Counted from the first letter of the stretch, positions 26,851-37,085 are shown. The stretch: 64,000 nucleotides of DNA from Streptomyces sp. NBC_01116 (GCF_041435495.1 NZ_CP108644.1:248001-312000); one strand, 5' to 3'. Notes: generated by a model from the letters alone, not told the origin. Numbers and translations are program-made.

Positions 26851-28659
26851 ATGACGACTCCTCAAGCACCGGCTCCCCACGAGCTCGCCGCCCTGAGGCG
26901 GCGCTACCGACTCGAACGCGAACGGCGTGTGCGTCCCGACGGAGCCGCGCAGTACCGCGACGCGGACGCCGAGTTCGGCTACTACGCGGCGGACCCGTAC
27001 ACGGAGGGGCCTCTCGGGCGCGGCCCTCTCCGCGACACCGTCGACGTCGCCGTGATCGGCGGCGGATTCGGCGGCATCCTCACGGGCGCGCACCTGCGGC
27101 AGCAGGGCGTCGAGCGCGTCCGGGTCATCGAGAAGGGCGGCGATTTCGGCGGCACTTGGTACTGGAACCGGTACCCGGGCGTCCACTGCGACGTCGAGTC
27201 CCACGTCTACCTGCCGATGCTCGACGAGACCGGTTATGTACCGGAGTGGAAGTACGCCCCCGGCGACGAGATCCGCCGTCACGCGGTGCGGATCGCGGAG
27301 AAGTTCGGCCTCTACGCGGACGCGCTGTTCTCCACCGGGGTCACCGAACTCACCTGGGACGAGGCTTCCGAGACGTGGATCGTGGCCACGGACCGCGGCG
27401 ATGCCTTCCGGGCCACCTACGTCGTGAACGCCACCGGCACCCTCACCGATCCGAAGCTTCCCGGGATCCCCGGCATCGAGGACTTCGCAGGCCACACCTT
27501 CCACACCTCGCGGTGGGACTACGCCTACACCGGCGGCTCCCCCCGGGGCGGCATGACCGGCCTCGCGGACAAGCGGGTGGGCGTCGTCGGCACCGGGGCC
27601 ACCGGCATCCAGGTCATCCCGATGCTGGCCGAGGACGCCGCGCACCTCTACGTCTTCCAGCGCACCCCCTCCACCGTGGACGTACGCGGCAACCGCCGGA
27701 CCACCGCCGGGGACGTGGGCGCCGACCGAGAGGGCTGGGCCCGGGCGCGACGGGAGAACTACCTCCGCATCGTCTCCGGCGAGGGCGCCGACCAGGATCT
27801 GGTGGCGGACCGGTGGACGACGTCGGCGGGCCTGCTGGAGAAACTCCTGCCGAGCTTCCGGCGGCAGGGCGACCGGCAGGAGTTCGAAGCCGCCTACGAG
27901 GTGGCCGACGCCGCCAAGATGAACGAGCTCCGCGCCCGCGTCGAAGAGACGGTCGCGGACGCGGGGACGGCGGAGAAGCTCAAGCCCTGGTACCGCTACG
28001 CGTGCAAGCGCCCCACCTTCTCCGACCTGTACTACCCGGCGTTCAACCGCCACAACGTCACGCTCGTCGACACCGCGGACACCCACGGCATCGAGCGCGT
28101 CACCGAGCGCGGCGTCACGGTCGGCGGCGCCACGTACGAGCTCGACTGCCTGATCTTCGCCACCGGGTTCAACGTGGGGACCTCCGGCATCCACTCGGGC
28201 AAGCTCCCCGTTCACGGCCGGGGCGGCGTACAACTGCTCCACAAATGGGCACGGCAGGGCCCGCGCACGCTCCACGGCTTCACGAGCAACGGTTTCCCCA
28301 ATCTCCTGCAGATGGGGCCACTCCAGAACGCCAGCAGCGTCAACTTCACCCACATCCTGGACGAGCAGGCCCTCCACGCCGCCGCCCTCATCGCAGCCGC
28401 GGAGGCCGCCGGCGCCCTCATCGAGCCCTCGCCCGAGACCGAGGACGCCTGGATCGCCGTCCTGGCCGAGGGCGCGCCCGACCACGAGTGGTTCCACGCC
28501 GAGTGCACCCCGGGCTACTACAACCGTGAAGGGCGCGGCCGGCCCAACGGCCCCATCGCCTACCCGCACGGAGCCGTCGCCTTCCACGAACTCCTCAAGC
28601 GCTGGCGCGACGAGTCCATGGCGGAGGTCCTCCGGAGCAGGACGGTTCTCCCGACCTGA
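26851..28659 (+). CDS. Baeyer-Villiger flavin monooxygenase
   Basis: 602 residues, ATG at 26851 with GAGGA upstream. FAD-binding GGGFGG at ~70-75 (VAVIGGGFGGILTGAHLRQQ), the Baeyer-Villiger fingerprint FAGHTFHTSRWDY (FxGxxxHxxxWD) at ~211-223, and the NADPH-binding GTGATG at ~249-254. An active-site Arg after the second Rossmann fold is likely in the segment YVFQRTPSTVDVRGNR. Length is in the range of the longer cyclohexanone/phenylacetone-type enzymes. It inserts oxygen next to a ketone using NADPH and O2. The neighbouring dehydrogenase could make the ketone and the SMP-30-like protein could open the lactone. Confidence 0.9.
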   Translation: MTTPQAPAPHELAALRRRYRLERERRVRPDGAAQYRDADAEFGYYAADPYTEGPLGRGPLRDTVDVAVIGGGFGGILTGAHLRQQGVERVRVIEKGGDFGGTWYWNRYPGVHCDVESHVYLPMLDETGYVPEWKYAPGDEIRRHAVRIAEKFGLYADALFSTGVTELTWDEASETWIVATDRGDAFRATYVVNATGTLTDPKLPGIPGIEDFAGHTFHTSRWDYAYTGGSPRGGMTGLADKRVGVVGTGATGIQVIPMLAEDAAHLYVFQRTPSTVDVRGNRRTTAGDVGADREGWARARRENYLRIVSGEGADQDLVADRWTTSAGLLEKLLPSFRRQGDRQEFEAAYEVADAAKMNELRARVEETVADAGTAEKLKPWYRYACKRPTFSDLYYPAFNRHNVTLVDTADTHGIERVTERGVTVGGATYELDCLIFATGFNVGTSGIHSGKLPVHGRGGVQLLHKWARQGPRTLHGFTSNGFPNLLQMGPLQNASSVNFTHILDEQALHAAALIAAAEAAGALIEPSPETEDAWIAVLAEGAPDHEWFHAECTPGYYNREGRGRPNGPIAYPHGAVAFHELLKRWRDESMAEVLRSRTVLPT

Positions 28660-28673
28660 GCACGACTCGCCCG

Positions 28674-28699
28674 CCCTCAGCCCTCAGCCCTCAGCCCTC
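28674..28699 (+). repeat. CCCTCAG tandem repeat (3.7 copies)
   Basis: Three exact CCCTCAG units and a partial fourth lie just upstream of the short-chain dehydrogenase gene, between it and the monooxygenase gene. Copy number could vary and change the distance between the genes. Confidence 0.75.
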
Positions 28700-28721
28700 G
28701 CAGTGTCGGAAGGACCGAGCC

Positions 28722-29510
<789 letters not shown>

Positions 29511-29555
29511 CGCGGCCCGGCCGCCCTGTTCGTCGTACGTCACGGGCGGGCCGCG
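29511..29555. terminator. Hairpin between convergent SDR and rph genes
   Basis: CGCGGCCCG directly after the SDR stop pairs with CGGGCCGCG at 29547-29555, with an inner GCCGCCC/GGGCGG extension over a bulge. It serves both converging genes. Confidence 0.55.
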
Positions 29556-29585
29556 TCGGAGGCTGGGCTCCTCGGCCGTGGGCGG

Positions 29586-32294
29586 TCAGGGCAGGAGTTC
29601 TACGTACCCGTCGGTTCCGTGCACGCGGATCCGCTGCCCGTCCCGGATCAGCCGGGTGGCCCGCTCGACGCCCACGACGGCCGGCAAGCCGTACTCCCTG
29701 GCGATCACCGCGCCGTGGGTCATCAGGCCGCCGACCTCCGTCACCAGGCCGGCGATCCCGACGAACAGCGGTGACCAGCTGGGGTCCGTGAAGGTCGTGA
29801 CCAGGATGTCGCCCGCTTCGAGGTCGGCCTCCGCCATGTCGAGGATGACGCGGGCCCTTCCCTCGACGGTCCCTGCGGACACCGGCAGGCCGGTCAGCGC
29901 GCCGGCCGGCACGTCGTCGCGCCGGTACGCGCCGGTGAGGGCCTCGCCGTCCGACGTGAGGACCCGGGGCGGAGTGAGCGCCTGGTACGACCGGAACGCC
30001 TCCTTGCGCCGCTGGATGAGCTGCTGGTCGGCCCGGTCGGCCCGGTCGGCCCGTACGGCCTCGTGGAGTTCCTGGAACGTCAGGTAGAAGGCGTCCTCCT
30101 TCTCGGCAAGCACGTTGTCCCGCACGAGGCGCTCGGCCTCCGCCAACAGGGCCTGCTTGTAGACGAAGTAGCGGCTGATGATGCCGTACTTCGGATACTC
30201 CCGGTATCCGATGAAGGTCCTGACGCGGTCGATCATCCGCTGGGTCTCGTCGGCCTTCCGGTCCCCGTCCGGCAGGGCCCGCAGCCGTGACAGCACGTCC
30301 TGCTCCTTCTCCCGGGCCTTCCGCCGGCCCTGTTCGAAGCGCTGCTCGGCTGCTCCCGGACCGAAGTTCCGCACGTTGTCGAGGATCACGGGAACGAGCG
30401 TGGTGGGGCGTTCGCGCCAGCGTGGCCTGGTGATGTCGATCTCTCCGACGCAGCGCATGCCGTACCGGTCGAGGTAGGCCTCGATGGCCGCGCGCGCCTC
30501 GCCCCCGCCCTCGGTCTTCGCCAGTTCGTCCAGGAAGGTCGCGTCCTCAAGGCGCTCGGTGTCCCGCAGGAAGGCCAGCACCTCCGGCAGCGGGCGGACC
30601 ACGTCCGCGACGTCGAGCAGCGCCAGTCCCATCTCCGACGTGATGTTGTCGGGGGCCGACAGCGTCAGAGTGTCCGCGACGTTCTTCTCGCCCAGCCACT
30701 CCCGCAGCTTGTCGTTGAGCCACCAGGTGGCGTCCATCCCCGCCATGAGCGCCCGCATGCTCAGCGGATCGGCCAGAACCCGCTTGTGCTCCTCGAATGC
30801 CTCCAGCAGGAAGTCGAACAGCGCCGGGCCCTCCTTCGTCCGGATGTCCCGTTCCAGGGCGGCGACGGACGTCCGGCTGCGCTCGATCAGCTCGGAGACG
30901 ACGGCCGGATCGGTCGCGACCGGGGCGGGCGCACCGGTGGGCGGCGGCCCGCCGGGAGCCGGGTCCGGGTCCGGGAGCGAGGGCACGAAGCCGTCGCGTC
31001 CGAGGACGGTCTCCAGGGCATCCCTGACCAGCGGATCGCCCTTCCCCAGAACGTCCAGGAGGCCGTCGCGGCTCGTGGGCGAAGCGAGTCGCCGGGTGAC
31101 GTCGACGAACAGCCGCCCGCCCGCCTCGTGCATCGGCACCATGGCCGTCAGCTGCCACATGGAGTACCCGAGGGGCTTCATGGCGTCGGTCATCATCTGC
31201 TGGTGGCCGACGGAGACGTAGACGTGATTACCCCCGTGGCTGTGCCCATCGCCCCCGTGGCTGTTCCCGTGATCGCCGCCGTCGTTCCCCTCGGGGTTCT
31301 CATCGGAAGGCCCCTCGGCGTCGTTCTCGATGTCGGGGAGAGGGTAAAGGGTGGTGATCGGCCTGCTCTGCACGATCCGGAATCCGTCGTCGACCAGGCA
31401 CCATTCGATGTCCTGCGGGCGGCCGAAGTGCGCTTCGATCCGGCGGCCGAGCCCCACGAGGCGCACGGCCTGCTCATCCGTCAGCGCGGGCCGCTCCCGC
31501 TGGCGTGCGTCGACCGCCACTTCCCGTGTGCCGCCGGCGGGAAGGGCGTGAACGGCGCGCTCCTTGGCGGCGATGGTCCTGGTGACGACTTCGCCGCCGC
31601 GGACCGTGAAGACGTCCGGGTTCACCAGACCGGAGACCAGGGCCTCGCCGAGGCCGAAGCCGGCGTCCACGGTGGCGTCCTTCCGGTTGCCGCTCACCGG
31701 GTCGGCCGTGAACAGGACGCCGGACGCGTGCGGGAAGACCATCCGCTGTACGACCACGGCCATGTGGACCGTACGGTGGTCGATGCCGTGCCGCTGCCGG
31801 TAGACCACTGCCCGCTCGGTGAACATCGAGGCCCAGCACCGGCTGATGTGCTGGATGATCGCGGTCGGCCCCAGGACGTTCAGATACGTGTCCTGCTGGC
31901 CCGCGAAGGAGGCCGTCGGCAGGTCCTCCGCCGTCGCGCTGGACCGGACGGCGTACGCGGCCTGCTCTCCGAACCGGGCGAGCGAGCCGGTGATCGCCGC
32001 CTCGATGTCCCCCGGCACGGCGGTCTCTTCGATGATGCGGCGCATCCGTGCGCTGAGCGCGCGGATCGCCTCCCCGTCCTCCGGGCCCAGGCGCGACAGC
32101 TCATCGAGCCGATCGTCGATCGACGGGACGTGCGCCATGGCCCGCTCGAAGGCGCCCGTCGTCACGCAGAAGCCGTCCGGTACGCGGATGCCTTCGATCC
32201 GCGTCAGTCCGCCGAGGTGCGCGCCCTTGCCGCCGACGGTCGCGACGCGCGTCTCGTCGACCTCTCCGAGGTCCAACACGTACGGGTCCGTCAT
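29586..32294 (-). CDS. rph: Rifampin phosphotransferase
   Basis: 902 residues from an ATG at 32294 with GGAGGTG upstream. The ATP-grasp domain at the N-terminus resembles PEP synthase (VGGKGAHLGGLTRIEGIRVP; ASGVLFTADPVSGNR; WCLVDDGFRIVQSRPITTLY). A His/Gly/Asp-rich linker at ~335-360 leads into the rifampin-binding domain, and the C-terminal swivelling domain has GGLMTHGAVIAREYG with the phospho-carrier His at ~860. Family members inactivate rifamycins by phosphorylating them with the beta-phosphate of ATP, releasing AMP and phosphate. Most known ones are ~865 residues with His825; the extra ~35 residues match the His-rich insertion. A perfect RAE lies upstream, so expression should respond to rifamycins. 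Confidence 0.95.
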   Translation of the reverse strand: MTDPYVLDLGEVDETRVATVGGKGAHLGGLTRIEGIRVPDGFCVTTGAFERAMAHVPSIDDRLDELSRLGPEDGEAIRALSARMRRIIEETAVPGDIEAAITGSLARFGEQAAYAVRSSATAEDLPTASFAGQQDTYLNVLGPTAIIQHISRCWASMFTERAVVYRQRHGIDHRTVHMAVVVQRMVFPHASGVLFTADPVSGNRKDATVDAGFGLGEALVSGLVNPDVFTVRGGEVVTRTIAAKERAVHALPAGGTREVAVDARQRERPALTDEQAVRLVGLGRRIEAHFGRPQDIEWCLVDDGFRIVQSRPITTLYPLPDIENDAEGPSDENPEGNDGGDHGNSHGGDGHSHGGNHVYVSVGHQQMMTDAMKPLGYSMWQLTAMVPMHEAGGRLFVDVTRRLASPTSRDGLLDVLGKGDPLVRDALETVLGRDGFVPSLPDPDPAPGGPPPTGAPAPVATDPAVVSELIERSRTSVAALERDIRTKEGPALFDFLLEAFEEHKRVLADPLSMRALMAGMDATWWLNDKLREWLGEKNVADTLTLSAPDNITSEMGLALLDVADVVRPLPEVLAFLRDTERLEDATFLDELAKTEGGGEARAAIEAYLDRYGMRCVGEIDITRPRWRERPTTLVPVILDNVRNFGPGAAEQRFEQGRRKAREKEQDVLSRLRALPDGDRKADETQRMIDRVRTFIGYREYPKYGIISRYFVYKQALLAEAERLVRDNVLAEKEDAFYLTFQELHEAVRADRADRADQQLIQRRKEAFRSYQALTPPRVLTSDGEALTGAYRRDDVPAGALTGLPVSAGTVEGRARVILDMAEADLEAGDILVTTFTDPSWSPLFVGIAGLVTEVGGLMTHGAVIAREYGLPAVVGVERATRLIRDGQRIRVHGTDGYVELLP

Positions 32295-32512
32295 CGCGAC
32301 ACCTCCGGGGCGGTCGTGTTCCGTTGCGCTGCGGCGGCCGATCGGATCATCGGCGCCCCGCCCTCTGTCGAACCTCTTGTCGGACACGCATGCATTCCTG
32401 GTTGTCTTCCCTCTGGCTGATGGACCGGCGGATCCTGCCGGCCGGTCGACGAACGTCGTGTCACCGTTCCCGCAGGTGGTGGCGGCGACCCGAGGATTCT
32501 GCGCCGTCACCC

Positions 32513-32531
32513 GGGGCTTGCCGCAAGCCCC
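32513..32531. promoter_or_regulatory. Rifamycin-associated element (RAE), perfect 19-bp inverted repeat
   Basis: GGGGCTTGCCGCAAGCCCC, 9-bp arms around one base, about 220 bp upstream of the rph start. The known RAE, an inverted repeat linked to rifamycin-inducible resistance genes in actinomycetes, has the same GGGGCTTGC / GCAAGCCCC arms. A TTATAG/TATAGC box lies just upstream (minus strand) as a possible -10. Confidence 0.9.
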
Positions 32532-32554
32532 CCGGTGAGCTATAAGTTGAGAGT

Positions 32555-32580
32555 GGCAAGGAGAGGTCTCGCTCCTTGCC
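32555..32580 (-). terminator. Terminator of the two-component operon
   Basis: GGCAAGGAG (32555-32563) pairs perfectly with CTCCTTGCC (32572-32580), loop 8 nt, past the stop (32654) of the response-regulator gene. The minus-strand sequence that follows is comparatively T-rich (ACTCTCAACTTATAG). Confidence 0.65.
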
Positions 32581-32653
32581 TCTGCTTTTGCCCAGGCGCC
32601 TGGTCACCCCCTTCGGCCCGCCCTCTCGGGCGCAGCGGCTCCGGGGAGCCCGG

Positions 32654-33331
32654 TCATTCCTCCGCGTCGCGGACCAGCAGGGCGATCTGCACCCGGTTCT
32701 GGACCGCCAGCTTGGCGAACAGGCTGCCGGTGTGCGCCTTGACCGTCGCGACGCTGATGTGCAGTTTCCGTGCGATCTCCGGGTTCCCCAGTCCGTCCGC
32801 GATGGCCCGAGCGGTTTCGCGTTCCCGTTCGGTCAAGGTCGACAGTCGTTGCCGTGCCGCCCGTCGGGTCGAGTCGCGGGCGTGGGAGGACTGCGGGCCG
32901 GTGGCCGCGGCGATCACCCGTGCCGTGGCGGCCGGGGACAGCACGGGGCTGCCGTCCGCAACGGCCCGCACGGCGTCGAGGATGCGCTGGGGCGGGGTGT
33001 CCTTCAGGACGAATCCGAGAGCGCCGGCCCGCAGGGCGCCGAGCACCAGGTCGTCGGAGTCGAAGGTCGTCAGCATGAGCACCCTGGGCGGCGTCGGCCG
33101 GGTCAGGAGCTCCCGGGTGGCGTCGAGTCCGTCGAGTCCGGGCATCCGTACGTCCATCAGCACGACGTCCGGCCGCTGCTCGTCCACCACGGTGATCGCG
33201 GCGTTCCCGTCGGCCGCCTCCGCCACGACCGTCAGATCCGGTTCGCCGTCGATGACGAGCCGCAGCGCCATCCGCACCAGCTGGTCGTCGTCGACGATGA
33301 CGACACGCACCGGTTCCCGTTCGCTGTCCAC
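32654..33331 (-). CDS. NarL/LuxR-type response regulator
   Basis: 225 residues from a GTG at 33331 that follows the kinase stop codon without a gap. Receiver domain: acidic cluster VDDDQ, phosphorylation Asp in DVVLMDVRMPG, conserved Thr in MLTTFDSDD and Lys in FVLKDTPP. C-terminal LuxR HTH: LTERERETARAIADGLGNPE then ATVKAHTGSLFAKL. It pairs with the histidine kinase next to it, with which it is translationally linked. The targets are not evident; the neighbouring secreted peptidase is divergent from this operon. Confidence 0.9.
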   Translation of the reverse strand: MDSEREPVRVVIVDDDQLVRMALRLVIDGEPDLTVVAEAADGNAAITVVDEQRPDVVLMDVRMPGLDGLDATRELLTRPTPPRVLMLTTFDSDDLVLGALRAGALGFVLKDTPPQRILDAVRAVADGSPVLSPAATARVIAAATGPQSSHARDSTRRAARQRLSTLTERERETARAIADGLGNPEIARKLHISVATVKAHTGSLFAKLAVQNRVQIALLVRDAEE

Positions 33332-34516
33332 TCATGCTCTCTTCTCGTGGGTGGGGTGGGGCCAGGGTAGCCGCGCGCTGAGGACGTACCCGTTGCCGGA
33401 CGTGGGGTGGTGGCGGAGTGTTCCGCCGGCCAGGCCGACCCGTTCGGTGAGGCCGAGCAGTCCGAATCCCGAGGCCGGTGGCCGGTGCGCGGTTCTCGTG
33501 GTGGCCGGGGAGTTGCGGACGTCGACGGCGAGCCCGGTGCCCGCCGTGCCTTCGAGGGCGATGTGGACGGGTGCGCCCGGGGCGTGCTTGGCGGCGTTGG
33601 TCAGCCCTTCCTGGACCACCCGGTAGCAGGTTCGTCCCACGACGTCGGCGGGTGTTCCCGTCACGGCGGTGCTCAGGGTGACGTCCAGTCCTGACGCGCG
33701 GGCGTCGGCCACCAGGTCGGGGACGCGGTCGAGAGAGGGCTGCGGTGGTTCCGGGTGGCCCGGGTCGGCGCGGAGCACCCCGAGGACGTCGCGCAGTTCT
33801 TCGAGGGCCTGGTGGGAGCCCTCGGCTATGCCGCGGACCAGCAGACGGCTCTCCTCGGCTCCGAGGTCGCCGCGGTGGTCCAGCACTCCTGCCTGCATGG
33901 CGACCAGCGAGATCCGGTGCGCGAGCACGTCGTGCATCTCGCGGGCGATCCGGTTGCGCTCCAGGACCCGTGCCTGCGCCGCTCGTGCCGCCTGTTCCCG
34001 TTCCGCGCTCTCCGCACGGTCCCGCAGGGACCGCACTTCGACACGCCGAGCGCCGACGGCCATGCCCGCGGCGGCCGCGATGCCCGCGGTCAGGGCCGGC
34101 AACGCGAGTTGCAGCCAGAGCATGCCGGGCGGGCTCTGGACCGGGTAGATCCCGCCCGCGAACTGGGACGCGGCCACATAGGCCACGGCAACGGCCCCGA
34201 TCTCCACCGGGCGTCGGCGCGTGGAGATCGAGCCCAGCGCCAGGAGGGTCGCGCCGGTGGCGAGCGTGGACGCCGTCGAGGCGACCGCGACCGTCATGGC
34301 GACGGCGAGCGGGAAGCGTCGCCGCCACACCAGGGCCGTCAGACAGGCGAGGGCCACGAGCGGATCACCGATGCGGAACCAGGGGCCCGGGCCGGCGCCC
34401 TGCCCGTGCAGCAGCACTCCGATGTAGAGCCAGATCGGCACGCTCACCGCCGCGGCCGCCGTCAGTCGCCAGGTCTGCTGCCACCGTCCGAGCCGGGGCG
34501 CGCCGTAGGTGTTCAC
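33332..34516 (-). CDS. NarL/DesK-type sensor histidine kinase
   Basis: 394 residues from a GTG at 34516, six nt behind a GACAAT -10 box (leaderless). About five to six transmembrane helices fill residues ~15-160. HisKA_3 dimerisation box: NRIAREMHDVLAHRISLVAM with the phospho-acceptor His. HATPase_c: YRVVQEGLTNAAKHAPGAPV (N box), and GFGLLGLTERVGLAGGTLRH (G box). It phosphorylates the response regulator encoded immediately downstream. The signal is unknown; a membrane-embedded sensor without a large outer domain often senses envelope stress or the membrane itself. Confidence 0.88.
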   Translation of the reverse strand: MNTYGAPRLGRWQQTWRLTAAAAVSVPIWLYIGVLLHGQGAGPGPWFRIGDPLVALACLTALVWRRRFPLAVAMTVAVASTASTLATGATLLALGSISTRRRPVEIGAVAVAYVAASQFAGGIYPVQSPPGMLWLQLALPALTAGIAAAAGMAVGARRVEVRSLRDRAESAEREQAARAAQARVLERNRIAREMHDVLAHRISLVAMQAGVLDHRGDLGAEESRLLVRGIAEGSHQALEELRDVLGVLRADPGHPEPPQPSLDRVPDLVADARASGLDVTLSTAVTGTPADVVGRTCYRVVQEGLTNAAKHAPGAPVHIALEGTAGTGLAVDVRNSPATTRTAHRPPASGFGLLGLTERVGLAGGTLRHHPTSGNGYVLSARLPWPHPTHEKRA

Positions 34517-34522
34517 CCGTTC

Positions 34523-34528
34523 ATTGTC
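34523..34528 (-). promoter_or_regulatory. -10 box (GACAAT) of the leaderless kinase operon
   Basis: GACAAT on the minus strand, then six nt (GAACGG), then the GTG start of the kinase. No Shine-Dalgarno is present. Confidence 0.45.
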
Positions 34529-34788
34529 GCGAAGCCGTACGGCCGACGGGTCGGCCCAGGGGCGGAGGCCCACTGGACCGGAGTCGTACCCCTGCCTCGC
34601 CCTTGGTCGGTACGGCTCCGGGCCGCCGGGCCGATGTGCTGCCCGGACCCGCACGGACAGACTCGTCCGGACGGCGGGCCCAGGGTGCGGGTTGTCCGTA
34701 CGGCCACGTCACACAGACATCGGCGGCGGTGCTCCGGGAGCCGGTGGTTCCGGCGTCCCGTGCGCCCCCTTCTTCAGGAGGACCTCAG

Positions 34789-36372
34789 ATGCGTGCAGCC
34801 TTGTCCCTAGCTCTCGCCGTCGGCGCGGTGGCGGTGGCGGCCTCCGTGCCGGGAGCATCGGCGGCTCCGGCCACCGCACGGGTGGATCCCGGCGCCGTCG
34901 GGATGCCGAACCCGGGCCCCGTGCGGTGGGGTCCGTGCCCCGAGGACATCACCGCGCCCCGGCTGGAGTGCTCGACACTCGACGTCCCGCTGGACTACCG
35001 GCGCCCGGACGGCCGGCGGATCGAGATCGCGATCTCCCGACTGACGAGCGAGAACCCGTCGAAGCGCCGCGGTGTACTGGTGACGAATCCGGGCGGACCC
35101 GGCGGCGCGGGGCTGGACTATCCGGCGGTGCTGGCCGGCGCGGGGCTGCCCCGGGAAGTGCTGGACTCCTACGACGTGATCGGTTTCGACCCGCGCGGCG
35201 TCGGCCGGAGCACGCCCGTGACCTGCGATCTGACGCGGGAGCAGCAGTATCGCGGCAACTTCGCCCCGTACGCGCACACCGCCGCCGACGTCGCGCGGGA
35301 GGCGGGGTACGCGCGAACCGTCGCGAAGCAGTGCGCCGGCTCGCGCACGGCGCCGATGCTGCCGCACATCACCACCGCGAACACCGCGCGCGACATGGAC
35401 CGGATCCGGGCAGCGCTGGGCGAGCAGAAGCTCTCGTACCTCGGCCATTCCTACGGCACCCATCTCGGTGCGGTGTACGCGACGATGTTCCCGGAGCGTG
35501 GTGACCGGGTCGTGCTCGACAGCAGTATGGGCCCCGGCGGCTATGACGTCACGGCCATGCGGTCGTTCGCCCGTGGGCTGGAGGACCGGTTCCCGGACTT
35601 CGCCGCGTTCGCGGCAGCGCGCCCCCGGTACGGTCTGGGGGCCACGACGGAGCAGGTGACCGCGAAGTTCTTCGAGCTCGCGGAGCGGCTGGACGGGAAG
35701 CCGATTCGGGGCATCGACGGGACCGCGTTCCGCGCGGTCACGTTCGAACGCCTCTACGTCGATGCCCTCATGCCCCACCTGGCGGAGTTCTGGCAGGCGG
35801 TCGACACGGACCGGCCGCTGCCGGCGTCTCCGCCGCCGCCTGCGAACCTGGAGAACCTCCTGGCCGCGCGGCACTACGTGATCTGCAACGACTCGCGTTG
35901 GCCGCGGACCGTTCGGGAATATCAGCGCAACGTCGCGTTCGACCGGCTGAGGTATCCCCTGCTCGGCGGGTCCACGGCCAGTATCGGACCGTGCGCGTTC
36001 TGGCCGACGAAGCGGGTCGAGCCGCCGGTGCGGATCGGTGACCGGGGTCCGTCGAACGTCCTCATGGTGCAGAACGAGCGCGACCCGGGGACGCCGCTGT
36101 CCGGCGCCCGGGAGCTGCGGCGGGCGTTCGGTCAGCGGGCCACGCTGGTGACGGCCGACCAGGGCGGGCACGGTGTCCACCCGTTCGGCGGCAACACGTG
36201 CGCGCATGACGCGGTGACGGCGTTCCTGACCACCGGGCAGCGCCCGGCACGGGACCTGGCCTGTGCGGCGGAGCCGGGCGGTCAGGGGAAACGGACCGTG
36301 TTCGGGCAGCGCGGAAGCGGGTCCGCCCCGAGGGACGTGAGGGACGTGGTCGCGTCGGGAACACTCCGGTGA
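34789..36372 (+). CDS. Secreted tripeptidyl aminopeptidase-like hydrolase (SlpD/SlpE type)
   Basis: 527 residues, ATG at 34789 with AGGAGG upstream. Signal peptide MRAALSLALAVGAVAVAASV ending near ASAAPA. Alpha/beta-hydrolase of the S33 family: oxyanion NPGGPGGAGL, nucleophile in YLGHSYGTHLG, acid in QNERDPGTP, His in GGHGVHPFGG, and a C-terminal TAP-like region with Cys residues expected to form disulfides (CNDSRWP, CAFWPT, NTCAHD, LACAAE). It removes short peptides from exported proteins or scavenges peptides. Streptomyces has several such paralogues. Divergent from the two-component operon, which could control it. Confidence 0.87.
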   Translation: MRAALSLALAVGAVAVAASVPGASAAPATARVDPGAVGMPNPGPVRWGPCPEDITAPRLECSTLDVPLDYRRPDGRRIEIAISRLTSENPSKRRGVLVTNPGGPGGAGLDYPAVLAGAGLPREVLDSYDVIGFDPRGVGRSTPVTCDLTREQQYRGNFAPYAHTAADVAREAGYARTVAKQCAGSRTAPMLPHITTANTARDMDRIRAALGEQKLSYLGHSYGTHLGAVYATMFPERGDRVVLDSSMGPGGYDVTAMRSFARGLEDRFPDFAAFAAARPRYGLGATTEQVTAKFFELAERLDGKPIRGIDGTAFRAVTFERLYVDALMPHLAEFWQAVDTDRPLPASPPPPANLENLLAARHYVICNDSRWPRTVREYQRNVAFDRLRYPLLGGSTASIGPCAFWPTKRVEPPVRIGDRGPSNVLMVQNERDPGTPLSGARELRRAFGQRATLVTADQGGHGVHPFGGNTCAHDAVTAFLTTGQRPARDLACAAEPGGQGKRTVFGQRGSGSAPRDVRDVVASGTLR

Positions 36373-36428
36373 TCTCCGACGTTCGACCTCAGGCCCACTT
36401 CCGCGAAACGTGAATCCGAGGGATTGCC

Positions 36429-37085
36429 TTGCCCGATGCTTCCACTGCCGACGCCGAGCACCAGCTCCCGTCGCCCGCCGCGCAGGCGGAGCGGCTGATC
36501 GGGCTGGGGGTGCACGCGATCGCGGGGATTCCCGCCGATGACATCCGCGCGTTCGCCGGAACGGCCGACCCGGGCCGTGACGTTCTGCTCGCCGTCCATC
36601 CGGACCGCGCACCCGCCTCCGCACTCGCGCCACTGCTCCTGCGTGACGGCAAGCCCGGCTTCGTCGTCGTCGACATGCCCGACGTCGATCTGTTCGTCCC
36701 CACCGAGGTCGAACTTCCCGACGCGCCTCTCTATTTCGTCGCCCGGCCCGACCGCGGCGACCACATGGCCAACTGGAGCCCGGAGGAGGCGTTGCCCGCC
36801 CTCACCGAGCAGGGCCGCAGTCCCTTGGTGCTCACCGAAGGCATCCACTGGGTGGTGCAGCAGCCGGCGGTGCTGGAGCGGAACCTCTGCTTCATGACCA
36901 TCGGGTCCCGGCTGCGCAAGGCGAACGGCGCCCTGGACGCGCGCACACCGGCGATCTGGATCAGCAACGGCACCGGGCGGGACGGCAAGGAGCGGCGCGA
37001 CGCCCCCAAGGTCGGCTGGTGCTGGTGGGGCAACCGCCATACCTGGCTGGGCTTCGCCTCCGCCGCGGGCCGCGCGGGCCGGTAG
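36429..37085 (+). CDS. DUF5701 family protein
   Basis: 218 residues from a TTG at 36429 preceded by GAGGG. It contains AERLIGLGVHAIAGIPADDI, LLLRDGKPGFVVVDMPDVD, ARPDRGDHMANWSPEEALPA and a highly conserved C-terminal block (FMTIGSRLRKANGALDARTP, then WISNGTGRDGKERR, KVGWCWWGNRHTWLGFA). This pattern corresponds to the DUF5701 family, whose function is unknown. No membrane segment. It is followed by a strong terminator. Confidence 0.8.
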   Translation: MPDASTADAEHQLPSPAAQAERLIGLGVHAIAGIPADDIRAFAGTADPGRDVLLAVHPDRAPASALAPLLLRDGKPGFVVVDMPDVDLFVPTEVELPDAPLYFVARPDRGDHMANWSPEEALPALTEQGRSPLVLTEGIHWVVQQPAVLERNLCFMTIGSRLRKANGALDARTPAIWISNGTGRDGKERRDAPKVGWCWWGNRHTWLGFASAAGRAGR

